From IMG/VR virus record IMGVR_UViG_3300042861_001069, positions 1 to 27,024 of that record: a stretch of 27,024 nucleotides of DNA; one strand, given 5' to 3'. Source of the DNA: a virus. The notes under the pieces were generated by a model. That model saw nothing but the letters and a program-made list of their open reading frames with translations, did not search any database and had not been told where the DNA came from. Below, piece by piece: positions 12,856-22,416 of the stretch (positions are counted from its first letter, which is position 1; each line of letters opens with the position of its first letter). The translations under genes were made by a program, and so were the position numbers.

Positions 12856-15447
12856 TTAGCAGTTTAAACAACTTGAGTTCCTGGGCTGGAAGCCCTGAAG
12901 TAGTGCCTGAAACTTGACTTGCGCCAGAGTCTCAAATGATGATTGTGTCGTGAAATCTTGGATGGTGGCAACATCAATATCTCCCTTCACAAAAATTGGC
13001 TTTCCATCCCAAACCAAGTAAGCATGACGAGTGGCATCGACCAATGCTAGCTGAGTTTCTAGGTCTAAAAAGTCTGAGTGCAAATCTAACGATAAATCCT
13101 GCTTGTTCTGAGGCCTTCTGTGGACACCATTGCTCTGCCTGTATAGGCTCTCTTCAATGATTGGCTTCTCTCCTCCTCCATTAATGCCTATCCTCACCTT
13201 CTGCTTCCAATTATCAAAGTATTCATAGCCCTGAGCCATCGTGTTGTTATCTGACCAAAACTCAAGCATGGTGCTAAAGCAGTCAGATGGATCAATGTTG
13301 ATGATGTTGCTCAGTGAATAAAGTGAGTAGGCATTCACATCAACTACCTCGCAAGAGCAGCTCTGATATTCAGTTGCAAACAATAGAGTTACAACTGAGT
13401 CATCTTCGTTGAACACATTATTGCTCATTCTGTAATTCACATTGCAATCCACTGTCACCGTCCAGCTCCAAGCCAAGGTGTTAGTCTCCTCGGTGTAAGT
13501 ACATGACATTCCTGGAATGGTGTTGCTAAAGTCAATTATGTCTTGCAAGTCAAATCCACCCGGAGGAGGAAAGGTGTCTGGAATTTGAATCTTGTTGATC
13601 TGTGAATAATTAACCCCATCAAATAGAGCAAAGCCATAATACTTCAGCGGATAGGTCTCATTTATCTGATCAATGTAAGTATTGATTCCATCCACAAGCT
13701 CATAAGTGAATGTAAGCTGGCAGGTAGTTCCTCCGCCTGTCTCCTCTGCATTATACAGCCCCATGCGATAGCATCCTGCCTTAACAGCCGGAATGGTTAC
13801 ACTTGCCTGCATCTGGGTTGGATTGCAGCATAGCTCTTGAATGTAAGAACTGTAATAAGTAACCTCATCAATTATTGACCTAGTCTGGATAGTTGGATAG
13901 TTAGCTGATTGATAGTTGCAGAAGTTTAGCTGCACTCTCTCCTGACCCTCAATGAATACAAGCTCACCATTGACCTCAATGCCTGCTGGCCAAGTCAGGG
14001 CAACAACAGCATCAATAAACACCTGCTTATCATAGACAGTTACCGTGCCTGCTGGCAATGTTGCTGCCACAATGCCAAGCTGAGCAGTGATGTCATCAGC
14101 TGCTCCTGTGCCAGTAAAGTTGGTTGTGGCATTACTGAACATAAACTGAAGTGGAGCAGGCCCGACTAATAAGGTGATGAATGAATCCCAGTCATCATAG
14201 GCTGGCACTTCCTCATCAATGGTGATGTAGGGCAGGACTATGCTCATGCAGCAGTTCCTGCTGGCCTCACCTATCTTTTGAACAAGCTCTCCATTCTCCT
14301 TGAATAGGCCAACATCAACTGAATTGATGCCTGTAAGATTGCCATCAACTACATTAAACTGATATTGGTCACCAGGCTTAGCTGGCATAGGGTAGAACTC
14401 AGGAGACACATAGCAATCTGAAGTGAAGTGAATGAACTCAAAGTCGAATGTATCATCATTGTATAGCCATCTGCCAGCTTGCAGAGGCTCATAAGGCAGA
14501 GCAGTTACTTCTGAATAGGCACTCAGGAAGTTGTACGGAGAATTAGCGTAGATATCAGATACAAACCTCTGCCATAGCCACTGCCCATCAAATCTGCCAA
14601 CTAGAATGAACTTCCTTCTATTGGCATCAACAAAGTCTATCTGGTAGCGATTGTAAGTAGTGAAGCTCGGATTGGCAATGGACTTAGTCCATCCATCAGG
14701 CATAGTGTACTTGGCATATTCAGTTGCCACAGAGTTAATGTCACTCAATGAAGCCTGAATGATGCGCTCCATTACGCTTACGATGTATTCATCATCACCA
14801 TCAAGTGATGGCAGTTCAAATGTCCTTCTGTTCTCGTAAGGCAGGTTTGGCACAGGTTGCCTATCCGGTTGCCCATTGGCATCAATAAACCAGTTGTCTC
14901 CTCTGGCTAGTCCAGAAGTGGCAACATTGGAGATTGGATTAAATGAGTAGGTAATCGGGAAGATGGCAGAGCCATTGATATTCACAATCTCCAATGCCTC
15001 ACTTACCTTAATCTCCTCATTAATTAATGGCTCGGCAAAAGAACCAGAGAAAGAACCAGGAGTAAAGGCATTGACAACGCTACTGACAACGATGTTAGTG
15101 CTTGGAACATAAAAACCATTTACAACAAATGCTCTACCGGGCAGACCAAGGGCGGCCATGTCTGGATTAAAAACAGTTATGTTATACTCCGTGTTAAATG
15201 GTGGATCAGGAATCTTCTGGATGCTGAAGTCAAATCGGCCATAGTAAGGATGCTCTTCATAGACTTTGACCCATTGCTTAATGGCAGAATAAAGCCCATC
15301 AATGGTCTTGCCCGGCCAGATGCTTGGCAAGTCAATGGTCAGTTGCCCAACCATCTCATTGATAAGGTCGGTCATAATTTGGTTATCCGGATAAAACCCG
15401 GCATTCCATGCCTGTTTAAACCGATAAAACGGATTAGGATTGCCCAT
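12856..15447 (-). CDS. Large distal tail or baseplate-type protein (863 aa)
   Basis: The product begins MGNPNPFYRFKQAWNAGFYP and is long, beta-rich and acidic, with many Asn, Tyr and Thr and scattered Cys (RNCCMS, ELCCNPTQ, CSCEV, ending SSCLNC). No enzyme motif or membrane segment is seen. Length, composition and location between the fibre and tube-like genes suggest a distal tail, baseplate or upper-fibre component. I do not recognise a named family. Its ATG lies 14 bases inside the end of the small gene upstream. Confidence 0.6.
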   Translation of the reverse strand: MGNPNPFYRFKQAWNAGFYPDNQIMTDLINEMVGQLTIDLPSIWPGKTIDGLYSAIKQWVKVYEEHPYYGRFDFSIQKIPDPPFNTEYNITVFNPDMAALGLPGRAFVVNGFYVPSTNIVVSSVVNAFTPGSFSGSFAEPLINEEIKVSEALEIVNINGSAIFPITYSFNPISNVATSGLARGDNWFIDANGQPDRQPVPNLPYENRRTFELPSLDGDDEYIVSVMERIIQASLSDINSVATEYAKYTMPDGWTKSIANPSFTTYNRYQIDFVDANRRKFILVGRFDGQWLWQRFVSDIYANSPYNFLSAYSEVTALPYEPLQAGRWLYNDDTFDFEFIHFTSDCYVSPEFYPMPAKPGDQYQFNVVDGNLTGINSVDVGLFKENGELVQKIGEASRNCCMSIVLPYITIDEEVPAYDDWDSFITLLVGPAPLQFMFSNATTNFTGTGAADDITAQLGIVAATLPAGTVTVYDKQVFIDAVVALTWPAGIEVNGELVFIEGQERVQLNFCNYQSANYPTIQTRSIIDEVTYYSSYIQELCCNPTQMQASVTIPAVKAGCYRMGLYNAEETGGGTTCQLTFTYELVDGINTYIDQINETYPLKYYGFALFDGVNYSQINKIQIPDTFPPPGGFDLQDIIDFSNTIPGMSCTYTEETNTLAWSWTVTVDCNVNYRMSNNVFNEDDSVVTLLFATEYQSCSCEVVDVNAYSLYSLSNIINIDPSDCFSTMLEFWSDNNTMAQGYEYFDNWKQKVRIGINGGGEKPIIEESLYRQSNGVHRRPQNKQDLSLDLHSDFLDLETQLALVDATRHAYLVWDGKPIFVKGDIDVATIQDFTTQSSFETLAQVKFQALLQGFQPRNSSCLNC

Positions 15448-15655
15448 TGCTTAGTGTGTCAAATATCATCTGTGCCGATGTTTGAAGTATGCCGTTGATT
15501 GTGGTTTCATTTTCAATAAAAACCATCCAAAAATTATTGACTGAATTTTCTAAATGAACAAACACACCATTTGTTTCAATGTATAATTCAGTTATTGGCA
15601 ATATTTCGCCAAAACTATTAATAATTGAGTTATTAATATATTCTATGGTTGCCAT
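15434..15655 (-). CDS. Small AT-rich protein coupled to the fibre gene (73 aa)
   Basis: ATG 15655 shares its A with the TAA of the fibre gene (TAATG), so this gene is translated by coupling. The frame is open to 15745, but those residues merely read the fibre 3' end in another frame. The 73-residue product (MATIEYINNSIINSFGEILP...) is acidic and hydrophobic-patterned, with no motif that I know. Row 15541-15600 has 17 G+C of 60, well below the rest of the operon. Genes in this position often encode fibre chaperones or receptor-binding accessory proteins; this is inference by position. Confidence 0.55.
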   Translation of the reverse strand: MATIEYINNSIINSFGEILPITELYIETNGVFVHLENSVNNFWMVFIENETTINGILQTSAQMIFDTLSNGQS

Positions 15656-17463
15656 TACATTGGTGTTGTTGTTATTCCTAATGAAGTAAGTGTTCTTGAT
15701 GCAGATGCCTGACAATAAAGTATTAAATATTGGTTTACTGTCCAATCTATAGTATTTATAGTTAATACTGGAGTAGTAGCATTAGTACCGATTGCCTGAG
15801 TTCTTAAATTTGGGCTTCCTGTGTTTGTAAAAACCAACATTGACTGAGCGGAAAAGTAAGATATTCCAACATTAAGAAGATGAACAGCAGACAAATTCGT
15901 CACCCCACTAACTGAATCGGCAGTATTAATACCCAAGAATACATTGACGGCAGATGTAGTTACCGATGATGTTAATCTATAAGTAATTAAAAACAAATCA
16001 TTTGCAGAAAATGTGTTAGCAGGAATTAAAAGTGATTCAATTTTAGTGTTTCCTGTCGGATTGGTAACTGTGGTTTGAGTAAAGTTCCTCCTGTACTTAT
16101 TGGCAATGTCTGAGCCAGTATAAGCCCAACTTGTTACCCCTGAACCATTTGTAATCAATCCATAGCCTGAAGTTCCAACTCCTGTTGGCAAGGTCATTTC
16201 CCAAGGAGAGGCGAGTAGAGCCGGAGACTTAATTGCTACATAATCACTTCCATTGGCAGTAGCCTCTCTTAGCCTTATCTCTCCGGCACTTGCTCCATTG
16301 TTAAACGATGGAATTGTTGAATCAATTACCACATTACCAGAGGCATCAGGAAGAGTGATAGTCCTGTCGGCAGTAGGTGCAGTTAATTGGATGTTGGTTA
16401 CATTGGCATCTGTTTCAGACCTGAATCCCAAGGCTCTTGTAGCCACTTGCCAGAACATTGTCAGGTAATTATTGATACCTGTTGGGGCAGAATTGGCACT
16501 GTGCATGTGGAAATGCCCAGTAGTGTTGCTATCACCAATCTTAGGGCTATGAGCCACTACAAATCCACTTGCATATCTTAATTGGTTGTTGCCATCAAAT
16601 GCTCCTCCATTTTTAAACTGATAATCACCATTTGAGCCTCCTGGTGAACCTCCTCCTCCGCCCGGAGGAGTTGCCCATGTATTATCTCCTCTCAAGAATG
16701 TAGTTGAGTCTGGTGTGCCTGTGGCAGAGAGCATAGGTATATCAACCGCACCATTAGCAATGGTAGCAGTAACTGATCCTGTGCCTGATGCAGTAACATC
16801 TCCGGTTAGGGCAGTAATGCCTCCTCCTGAACCATTAGCCGCAGCAGTTATGCGCCCTTGGGCATCAACAGTTATATTGGCATTGGTGTAGGCAGCAGGA
16901 GTAACCGCAGTGTTGGCAAGGTTTACAGTTACCACTCCGCTTGACCCTCCTCCACTTAAACCTGTTCCGGCAGTTACTCCGGTGATTGTGCCTACCGGAA
17001 GGCCTCCTCCCGGGAAGTAGCTTATCACTCTCCAATTACCTGAACCCTCGGAGATGAGCATGATGCAATCACCTGCGGCAGTTGTTACATTGGCTGCCCC
17101 TGGAATAATCAGGCTTGTAGCATTGTAAACAAGTGTAACAGGAATGTCAAAGCACAACACAAACCTTGATCCGGCAGGAAGAGTGCCAAAGGAGTTGATT
17201 GAGATTGAGCCTGTGCCTGTGATGTGAACAAAATTGCCAGAGGCTAAGGCTAGGTCAGTAGTTCCTGAAGTAGCTGTGATGGCATTGCCTCTGTTCTCAT
17301 AAAAAGCATTCTCAAAGGTTGATTTGTCCTTCTGAGTGACAAATGACTCAATCCCATTGGTTATCCAATCACGCAAGTCCTGCGGAGTTATGAGCTGACT
17401 GGTATTGTCAGGGAATAAGCCTAATGAATCTGTGCTTAATTGTGTTCTGGTTCTGTTAGCCAT
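15655..17463 (-). CDS. Tail fibre / receptor-binding type protein
   Basis: The 602-residue product has the composition and repeats of a phage fibre. The N-terminal part (1-60) mentions SLGLFPDNTSQLITPQDLRD, a common fibre attachment segment. The shaft has Gly/Thr/Ser/Ala-rich repeats with TGVTAGTGLSGGG, LTGDVTASGTGSVTATIANG and LRGDNTWATPPGGGGGSPGG, and later RTITLPDASGNVV. These are widespread in trimeric fibres. The C-terminal part (about from residue 450) is a different, AT-rich segment with shorter strands, probably the receptor-binding tip. It overlaps the preceding gene by eight bases. Confidence 0.75.
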   Translation of the reverse strand: MANRTRTQLSTDSLGLFPDNTSQLITPQDLRDWITNGIESFVTQKDKSTFENAFYENRGNAITATSGTTDLALASGNFVHITGTGSISINSFGTLPAGSRFVLCFDIPVTLVYNATSLIIPGAANVTTAAGDCIMLISEGSGNWRVISYFPGGGLPVGTITGVTAGTGLSGGGSSGVVTVNLANTAVTPAAYTNANITVDAQGRITAAANGSGGGITALTGDVTASGTGSVTATIANGAVDIPMLSATGTPDSTTFLRGDNTWATPPGGGGGSPGGSNGDYQFKNGGAFDGNNQLRYASGFVVAHSPKIGDSNTTGHFHMHSANSAPTGINNYLTMFWQVATRALGFRSETDANVTNIQLTAPTADRTITLPDASGNVVIDSTIPSFNNGASAGEIRLREATANGSDYVAIKSPALLASPWEMTLPTGVGTSGYGLITNGSGVTSWAYTGSDIANKYRRNFTQTTVTNPTGNTKIESLLIPANTFSANDLFLITYRLTSSVTTSAVNVFLGINTADSVSGVTNLSAVHLLNVGISYFSAQSMLVFTNTGSPNLRTQAIGTNATTPVLTINTIDWTVNQYLILYCQASASRTLTSLGITTTPM

Positions 17464-19729
17464 TGTCGAAGCCTGTGCTGTAACCGTCTGTGAATGCTCC
17501 TCCTACTCCTGATGTCTGGGCAGACATGAGCAGAGTGAACTTAGTAGTACCACCGGAAGCATCTTCTGGCTGATTCATTGCCTCGGTTATGAAGCCTTGA
17601 ACATCTAAGCTGCCTGAAGTGAGCCTGACTTTCCGATATTGCTCATCTTGGCTCAAAGTTAAGAAATCACAGAGACTTTGAGGATAGCTAAACTCAATGC
17701 CTATTGGCTTAAAGAGGTACTCCTTTTCGCCTGCTCGAAGTAGGTCGGCATAGATATTTGAGTTCTCATAAACATCTGAGTCGCTGGCATACTGCTGGCA
17801 TGGTTCAATGCTGTCTGCTATCGTGCTTATGTAGGCAACCTGATACTCTCCAACTTGGAATCTGAGCATCTTAGAGTTAGTGCCGTAAGTGTGCATGCCA
17901 AGCACCTTCCACCATCTGAAGGCTACTCTGGCTGGTGTGTGCCAGATGTTGTATAGGTTGTTAAGTGGTGAGCTGCTAAAGTTAATTAAGCTCGATGGCA
18001 TGCTGATTTCCCCTGGATCAAATGTAACTGCTCCGACTTCTTGCGGCAGATTGAAGCAACTGTCTTCAATGTCATCATAAATGACCTCATTTCGGTTGAG
18101 CCAGATGATGAATGTCTCATAGTCATTAGGCCTGTCAGAAGTAGCTCCGCCAAAGGTGATACCTGAGAGCCTCCTGCTGAACTCAATGGCATAGCCTTCA
18201 GCAATAATCTGACTTCTGATGTCGAGCTTGGCACTACTGGCCTCATTCATGGCCCTATTATCCACAAAGTAGTTTCGGTCAGTGTGAATGGCATACACAC
18301 CTGAGAGCTGAATGTTCTTCCACTTGTCTGAATAGCCAAGAGTGATATTATTCTTCAATAAATCAACCTTAGCCATCTGATCTACTTCACCTACATTCTC
18401 AAAGCTCTGGCTGATGCTGTTCTGGTAGAAGTATTCCCTCGGCTCTACTCTGATTTTCCATTCCGTTCCTGTCCATTCGTATGCCCATCCAAGGCAAAAG
18501 ATTTTATCTAAGTCCTCAAAAGTGTTCTTCCAGGTTGTCTTTAATGCGCCTAGGTTATTAGTATTCTCAGCTCTTCTGATGCGTAAGCCATTGGTCAGCG
18601 CATTGTTCCAATAGCAGCCATTGCCAGCCTCTGAGAAGGCATCGGATAGCAGTTTATCATTGCTGCCTGTCATCAAGTAGATGCACCTTCTTAGCCATTG
18701 TTCAATGGTCAGGCAGTTGGCAGTCGATGCAAATTCTCCAGCATTGATTTCATTGAGGCTTATCTTATAGCCATCAGCAATATCAACTGTTACCGCTGCT
18801 GTTACTGTTGAGAAGCTGTCTTGGCCAATAAAAAGAGAAATTGTGTAGCCAGTTGGAATGGTAAATGAGCCTGTAAAAGTCTGATTGACATTTAAAATCT
18901 GACCCGGAGTAAGAGAAACAGAATATAATAATTCAGTTCCAGATGCAATATTCCCATTTAGGGCAAGAAAATAAAAAGATATATCAACATTGCCTGTGGT
19001 GTCATTATTGGTCAGCGTGAAGTCAATGGTTACTTGATAGTTCCAGGTTCTGGTTGTACTTCCATTGTTTTTTAAAATTGGTGTAGTCTCCCATGATGCT
19101 CTGGTGATAAAAATCACATTTGTGTCAAAGGTTGAGCCATAGGTGTCTTTAAAGTCACTCTGCTGCCAATAAGTAGGCACAACTGCGAATCTTTGAAATA
19201 CTGGCCCAGCAGGGCCATTCGATGTGTAGGTTGAGCTGCTGGCCAAGTTCTTACCATTGGCCTGAAGGTATAAGTCCTGCCTGTGCATCCTTATCTCTTT
19301 CTGAACCAGAGCAGCAACAGCATCACCATTAAGATCAGTGGTGCTGGTCAGGTCAATCTCTACATCCTGCCTTGACTTGAATTGCTCCCTGAAGTTGTCA
19401 TCAATGATGCCAACGGTTATCTCCCAGCTGTCAGTGTCACATACATTATGCTCCTGGTAGATGCTAAGGTTGAGCATGCCTTCGAACTCATAGAGTGAGC
19501 CGCTGTAACCAACATCCGATGTGATTTTAATTGCTATCTCGGCATTGATGAATTGCACATCGTATAAGTCCTTTATCAGCTTTGCGCCTTTATTGTAGAA
19601 CCTTAGCTCAGTGCTGAATGGCTGGTCAATGCCATGACTCTCCATGCGTAGGGCTGTGAACTCAATGGCATCCCAGCCTATTGGCTCTTCTACCTCAGTT
19701 CCATTCAGATAAAATTTCCATCCTGCCAT
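17456..19729 (-). CDS. Tail hub / baseplate-type protein (757 aa)
   Basis: The product starts MAGWKFYLNGTEVEEPIGWD and continues TALRMESHGIDQPFSTELRF, a layout seen in large proteins encoded just after the tape measure in Bacteroidota phages. This is the position of distal tail and tail-hub proteins. A beta-sandwich-like insert fills about 220-320 (FTLTNNDTTGNVDISFYFLA), and the C-terminal half is mixed alpha/beta. No lysozyme or peptidase motif is evident. The frame is open to 19762, inside the terminator hairpin, so ATG 19729, downstream of the hairpin, is the true start. Role assigned by order and style; exact name unknown. Confidence 0.6.
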   Translation of the reverse strand: MAGWKFYLNGTEVEEPIGWDAIEFTALRMESHGIDQPFSTELRFYNKGAKLIKDLYDVQFINAEIAIKITSDVGYSGSLYEFEGMLNLSIYQEHNVCDTDSWEITVGIIDDNFREQFKSRQDVEIDLTSTTDLNGDAVAALVQKEIRMHRQDLYLQANGKNLASSSTYTSNGPAGPVFQRFAVVPTYWQQSDFKDTYGSTFDTNVIFITRASWETTPILKNNGSTTRTWNYQVTIDFTLTNNDTTGNVDISFYFLALNGNIASGTELLYSVSLTPGQILNVNQTFTGSFTIPTGYTISLFIGQDSFSTVTAAVTVDIADGYKISLNEINAGEFASTANCLTIEQWLRRCIYLMTGSNDKLLSDAFSEAGNGCYWNNALTNGLRIRRAENTNNLGALKTTWKNTFEDLDKIFCLGWAYEWTGTEWKIRVEPREYFYQNSISQSFENVGEVDQMAKVDLLKNNITLGYSDKWKNIQLSGVYAIHTDRNYFVDNRAMNEASSAKLDIRSQIIAEGYAIEFSRRLSGITFGGATSDRPNDYETFIIWLNRNEVIYDDIEDSCFNLPQEVGAVTFDPGEISMPSSLINFSSSPLNNLYNIWHTPARVAFRWWKVLGMHTYGTNSKMLRFQVGEYQVAYISTIADSIEPCQQYASDSDVYENSNIYADLLRAGEKEYLFKPIGIEFSYPQSLCDFLTLSQDEQYRKVRLTSGSLDVQGFITEAMNQPEDASGGTTKFTLLMSAQTSGVGGAFTDGYSTGFDNG

Positions 19730-19734
19730 AATCG

Positions 19735-19742
19735 CAAAGGTA
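19735..19742 (-). promoter_or_regulatory. TAnnTTTG element after the tape-measure terminator
   Basis: TACCTTTG on the minus strand matches the Bacteroidota -7 consensus and ends five bases before ATG 19729. It follows directly on the terminator's T-run. If functional, the transcript would be leaderless or nearly so. No -33 element was found. Confidence 0.3.
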
Positions 19743-19772
19743 AAAAGAAAAAGCCCCTGCATCGCAGAGGCT
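19742..19772 (-). terminator. Intrinsic terminator after the tape measure gene
   Basis: On the minus strand, a nine-pair stem (19764-19772 with 19752-19760, one G-U pair) closes around a GAT loop and is followed by TTTTTCTTTT. It lies 31 bases after the tape measure stop. The structure is a textbook rho-independent terminator in the direction of the operon. Confidence 0.8.
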
Positions 19773-19803
19773 CTTTACAGTAATCTAATCTAAACCAATA
19801 ACC

Positions 19804-22329
19804 TCATGAATCAGTCCTGAACCTATTGTTCAAAATTTTAGTTGTCCTTCTGGGCGTTCTGATGAATTTCTCAAAGCCTCGCTCATCCATGCTGAGCTGA
19901 GTGATAGGCAATGACTTTAAGATGCTGCCCAGCTCATCCAACTTGCCCACCACCGGAGAGCCTGAGCTGCTGTTGCGGTTGGAATAGTGGTTAGCCAGGA
20001 ACAGCTCTTGCCTGCTTAAGGCATGGTTAGGTATTACTTGTGAGCCTTTAGGGAGATCAACCAAGGTTGCAGATGCCGGAGTGAAGTAAACTTTGCCCGA
20101 CTCAGTCACAACTTTCTCCACCCCTCGCTCACCGACTATTGCTTTCCCTCCTTTGAATGGCTTTCCTTTTGTTCCTTCTGCAAACTCAGGCACAGGCTGG
20201 GCCATGATAAAGCCTATCTGTGCAGCCTGATTAAACAGTGTAAGTGCAGCAAGTGGCAATGTAACCGGGTTACTTGACCACTTAGCAACTATTGATGCGG
20301 TCTCAAATATTACCCTAGCCACAGCAGCTGTCTGCTCAGCCTTCCATGCCTTCATTTTTAGCTCTCTTTCCTTCTGCTCCCTGCGCTGATTTATTTCATC
20401 AATCTTTTGCTGATTGCCATCTGCTAACCTAATTTCTTGTTCGTATCTCTTGTCATTCAGAGCCATTTCATTGTTTATTCTAGCCTGAAATAATCCAAAT
20501 GCGCCATCAGATAAAGTCTGTGCCAGCTCAATGCCTTTTTGAACAGCCTCAATCCTTTCCTCTAGCTCTTTCTGCCTTCGCTCTTCTCTTTCTTTGGCAA
20601 ACTTTTTATCAAGCTCATTTAGTTTTTCTAATAGGTCGATCTCAAGTTGCTCAATTTCAAAATTTACCTTTTGTCTTTTAAATGTTCTTTCCTCTTGTGC
20701 CTTGGTTTTTTCAGCTTCAAATTTTGCATTTTCCTCTCGCTGTTTTTTAATCGCATCAAGCACATCTTGAGTTTCTGACTTTAAATCTCTAATTGTCTGA
20801 ACCCTGTTAAGTTCTTTTTCAAGTCTTGTTTTTTCAATTCCATCCTTAGCCGCCTCTACTCCTAATGCAGCATACTGAACTTGCAGCTTATAGACATCTT
20901 TTAAAAATTTATCCTCAGCCTTAAATTCTTCTCTGAGTAGGTCAATTTTATTATCATATCTAATTTTATTAATGATAGATGATAATTCTCTTTCAAGTTG
21001 TAAAAGTTTAAGCCTTCTCTCATATTCCTCCTTATCTCTTTTTGCTTTTTCTTTCACATCTTCAGGGGAAGCTAAGACAGGTGTATTGATGATAACCCCA
21101 GCAATTTTGGAATACTGTTCCTCCATTGCCTGAAGTATTTTTAGCTCATTCTCCTGCTTTGTTAAGTTCATCTGAAGCCTACTGCTCATAGTTCCAGCAG
21201 CTGATATTCTAGCCTCTGATACTTTAAGCATCTGCGCTTCAATTCTACCCTCAATGCCTAAAAGCTGATTTAAAGCAATCTTTTTCCTGATGTCATCCAG
21301 ATTAGCAGCTGTTATCTTGACTATTCTCTGCTGATCCAATTTAATTGTCTCTTTGGTTAGCTCGGTCTCAATGCGCTTCTGAGCCACCGCTTCAGCATTA
21401 AACTTAGCTTGCCTTTCAGCTGTTGTCTCTCCTCCAGCCTTAGCTAAGTTAGCTGCAATCCCAGCAGCCAAATCATAAGCACCTTTCAGGAATGGATTAA
21501 GTTTATTGCCTATGGCTAAAATTAGCTGGTCAATGGATGAGTTAAATCTATTCTGGCTGGCAGCTAATGTAGTAACCTGCTGATTGCCCTTACCGAATGT
21601 ATTTTCAAGCTCAGTGGCAAACTTTGGAAGGAAGTCGCTAGCAAGTACTTGACCTTTCTGAAGCATCTTGTTAAGCTCTCCGGTAGTTACTCCCATAGCC
21701 TTGGCTGCTATGCCGAATGCGCCTACAAGTCTCTCACCTAACTGTCCTCTGAGTTCTTCAGCCTGCACGTTGCCTTTGGACATCATTTGTCCAAGTGCCA
21801 GGAATGCGCCTTTAGTATCTTCCGCAGATAAGCCCATCACTTGAGCTGCCTTGGCTACCGCTGCAAATTGCCTGTTAGTTTCTTGGCTGCTCTGCCCTGC
21901 CAGATTAGAGGCAGAGGCAAAGGTCTTATAGCCTTCAACTGCGCCCCTCAAATCAAGGCCCAGCTTCTGAGCTGTCTGTCTGACAAATTCAAAGTTCTTA
22001 TTGCCCATCTCGGCAGAGCCAGAGGCAAAGTCAATGGCCTTTCGCATTGCCTCGAACTTGATGGTAGTCTCAACCACAGCAGAGGCGAACTGCTTAATCT
22101 GACTTACCGCAAATAGGCCGCCTAAAACACCTCCAACTTTCCCGGCTATGCTTCCAAGCTCGCCAAATGACTTATTGGTGTTCTGGCTCTCCTGGTTAAA
22201 CTTTTTAAGCTCAGCTAGAGCCTGCTTTTCTTCAGCAGATAATTTATCAAAGGCCTGTGCTGCCGCTTCCAGATTGGAAGTCTCAACCAGATACCTAATC
22301 TTGATGTCATTAGTAGAAATAGTAGCCAT
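19804..22329 (-). CDS. Tape measure protein
   Basis: The 841-residue product sets tail length and is threaded through the tail tube. Near the N-terminus it has the TMP_3-type domain: FASGSAEMGNKNFEFVRQTA, LGQMMSKGNVQAEELRGQLG and ERLVGAFGIAAKAMGVTTGE, about residues 95-230. Long Lys/Glu-rich coiled coils fill about 330-640, then a hydrophobic segment (ASIVAKWSSNPVTLPLAALT) and a Gly/Pro-rich region before the C-terminus. The frame is open to TTG 22350, which lies inside the candidate promoter, so ATG 22329 is chosen. At 0.15 nm per residue the tail would be about 126 nm, an estimate from a general rule. It follows the chaperone gene, the usual place. Confidence 0.9.
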   Translation of the reverse strand: MATISTNDIKIRYLVETSNLEAAAQAFDKLSAEEKQALAELKKFNQESQNTNKSFGELGSIAGKVGGVLGGLFAVSQIKQFASAVVETTIKFEAMRKAIDFASGSAEMGNKNFEFVRQTAQKLGLDLRGAVEGYKTFASASNLAGQSSQETNRQFAAVAKAAQVMGLSAEDTKGAFLALGQMMSKGNVQAEELRGQLGERLVGAFGIAAKAMGVTTGELNKMLQKGQVLASDFLPKFATELENTFGKGNQQVTTLAASQNRFNSSIDQLILAIGNKLNPFLKGAYDLAAGIAANLAKAGGETTAERQAKFNAEAVAQKRIETELTKETIKLDQQRIVKITAANLDDIRKKIALNQLLGIEGRIEAQMLKVSEARISAAGTMSSRLQMNLTKQENELKILQAMEEQYSKIAGVIINTPVLASPEDVKEKAKRDKEEYERRLKLLQLERELSSIINKIRYDNKIDLLREEFKAEDKFLKDVYKLQVQYAALGVEAAKDGIEKTRLEKELNRVQTIRDLKSETQDVLDAIKKQREENAKFEAEKTKAQEERTFKRQKVNFEIEQLEIDLLEKLNELDKKFAKEREERRQKELEERIEAVQKGIELAQTLSDGAFGLFQARINNEMALNDKRYEQEIRLADGNQQKIDEINQRREQKERELKMKAWKAEQTAAVARVIFETASIVAKWSSNPVTLPLAALTLFNQAAQIGFIMAQPVPEFAEGTKGKPFKGGKAIVGERGVEKVVTESGKVYFTPASATLVDLPKGSQVIPNHALSRQELFLANHYSNRNSSSGSPVVGKLDELGSILKSLPITQLSMDERGFEKFIRTPRRTTKILNNRFRTDS

Positions 22330-22347
22330 GAGCTTGTCTTTAGGCTT

Positions 22348-22355
22348 CAAAGATA
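22348..22355 (-). promoter_or_regulatory. TATCTTTG -7-like element ahead of the tape measure
   Basis: TATCTTTG on the minus strand is a perfect TAnnTTTG match, ends 18 bases before ATG 22329, and sits six bases after the T-run of the preceding terminator. The same octamer stands 16 bases before the starts at 23219 and 25860. No -33 element was seen upstream, where the terminator stem lies. Confidence 0.45.
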
Positions 22356-22361
22356 GTAATT

Positions 22362-22386
22362 AAAAAAGCCACCGGAATCCGATGGC
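22362..22386 (-). terminator. Intrinsic terminator between chaperone and tape measure genes
   Basis: An eight-pair stem (22379-22386 with 22368-22375, one G-U) with an ATT loop is followed by six T on the minus strand (22367-22362), and A's on the other side extend the pairing. It begins about 30 bases after the stop at 22417 that ends the frameshifted chaperone reading. It separates the chaperone transcript from the tape measure, whose own -7-like element follows. Confidence 0.8.
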
Positions 22387-22416
22387 CTTTTCGCAATTAT
22401 GAAAAACTAAACAAAT

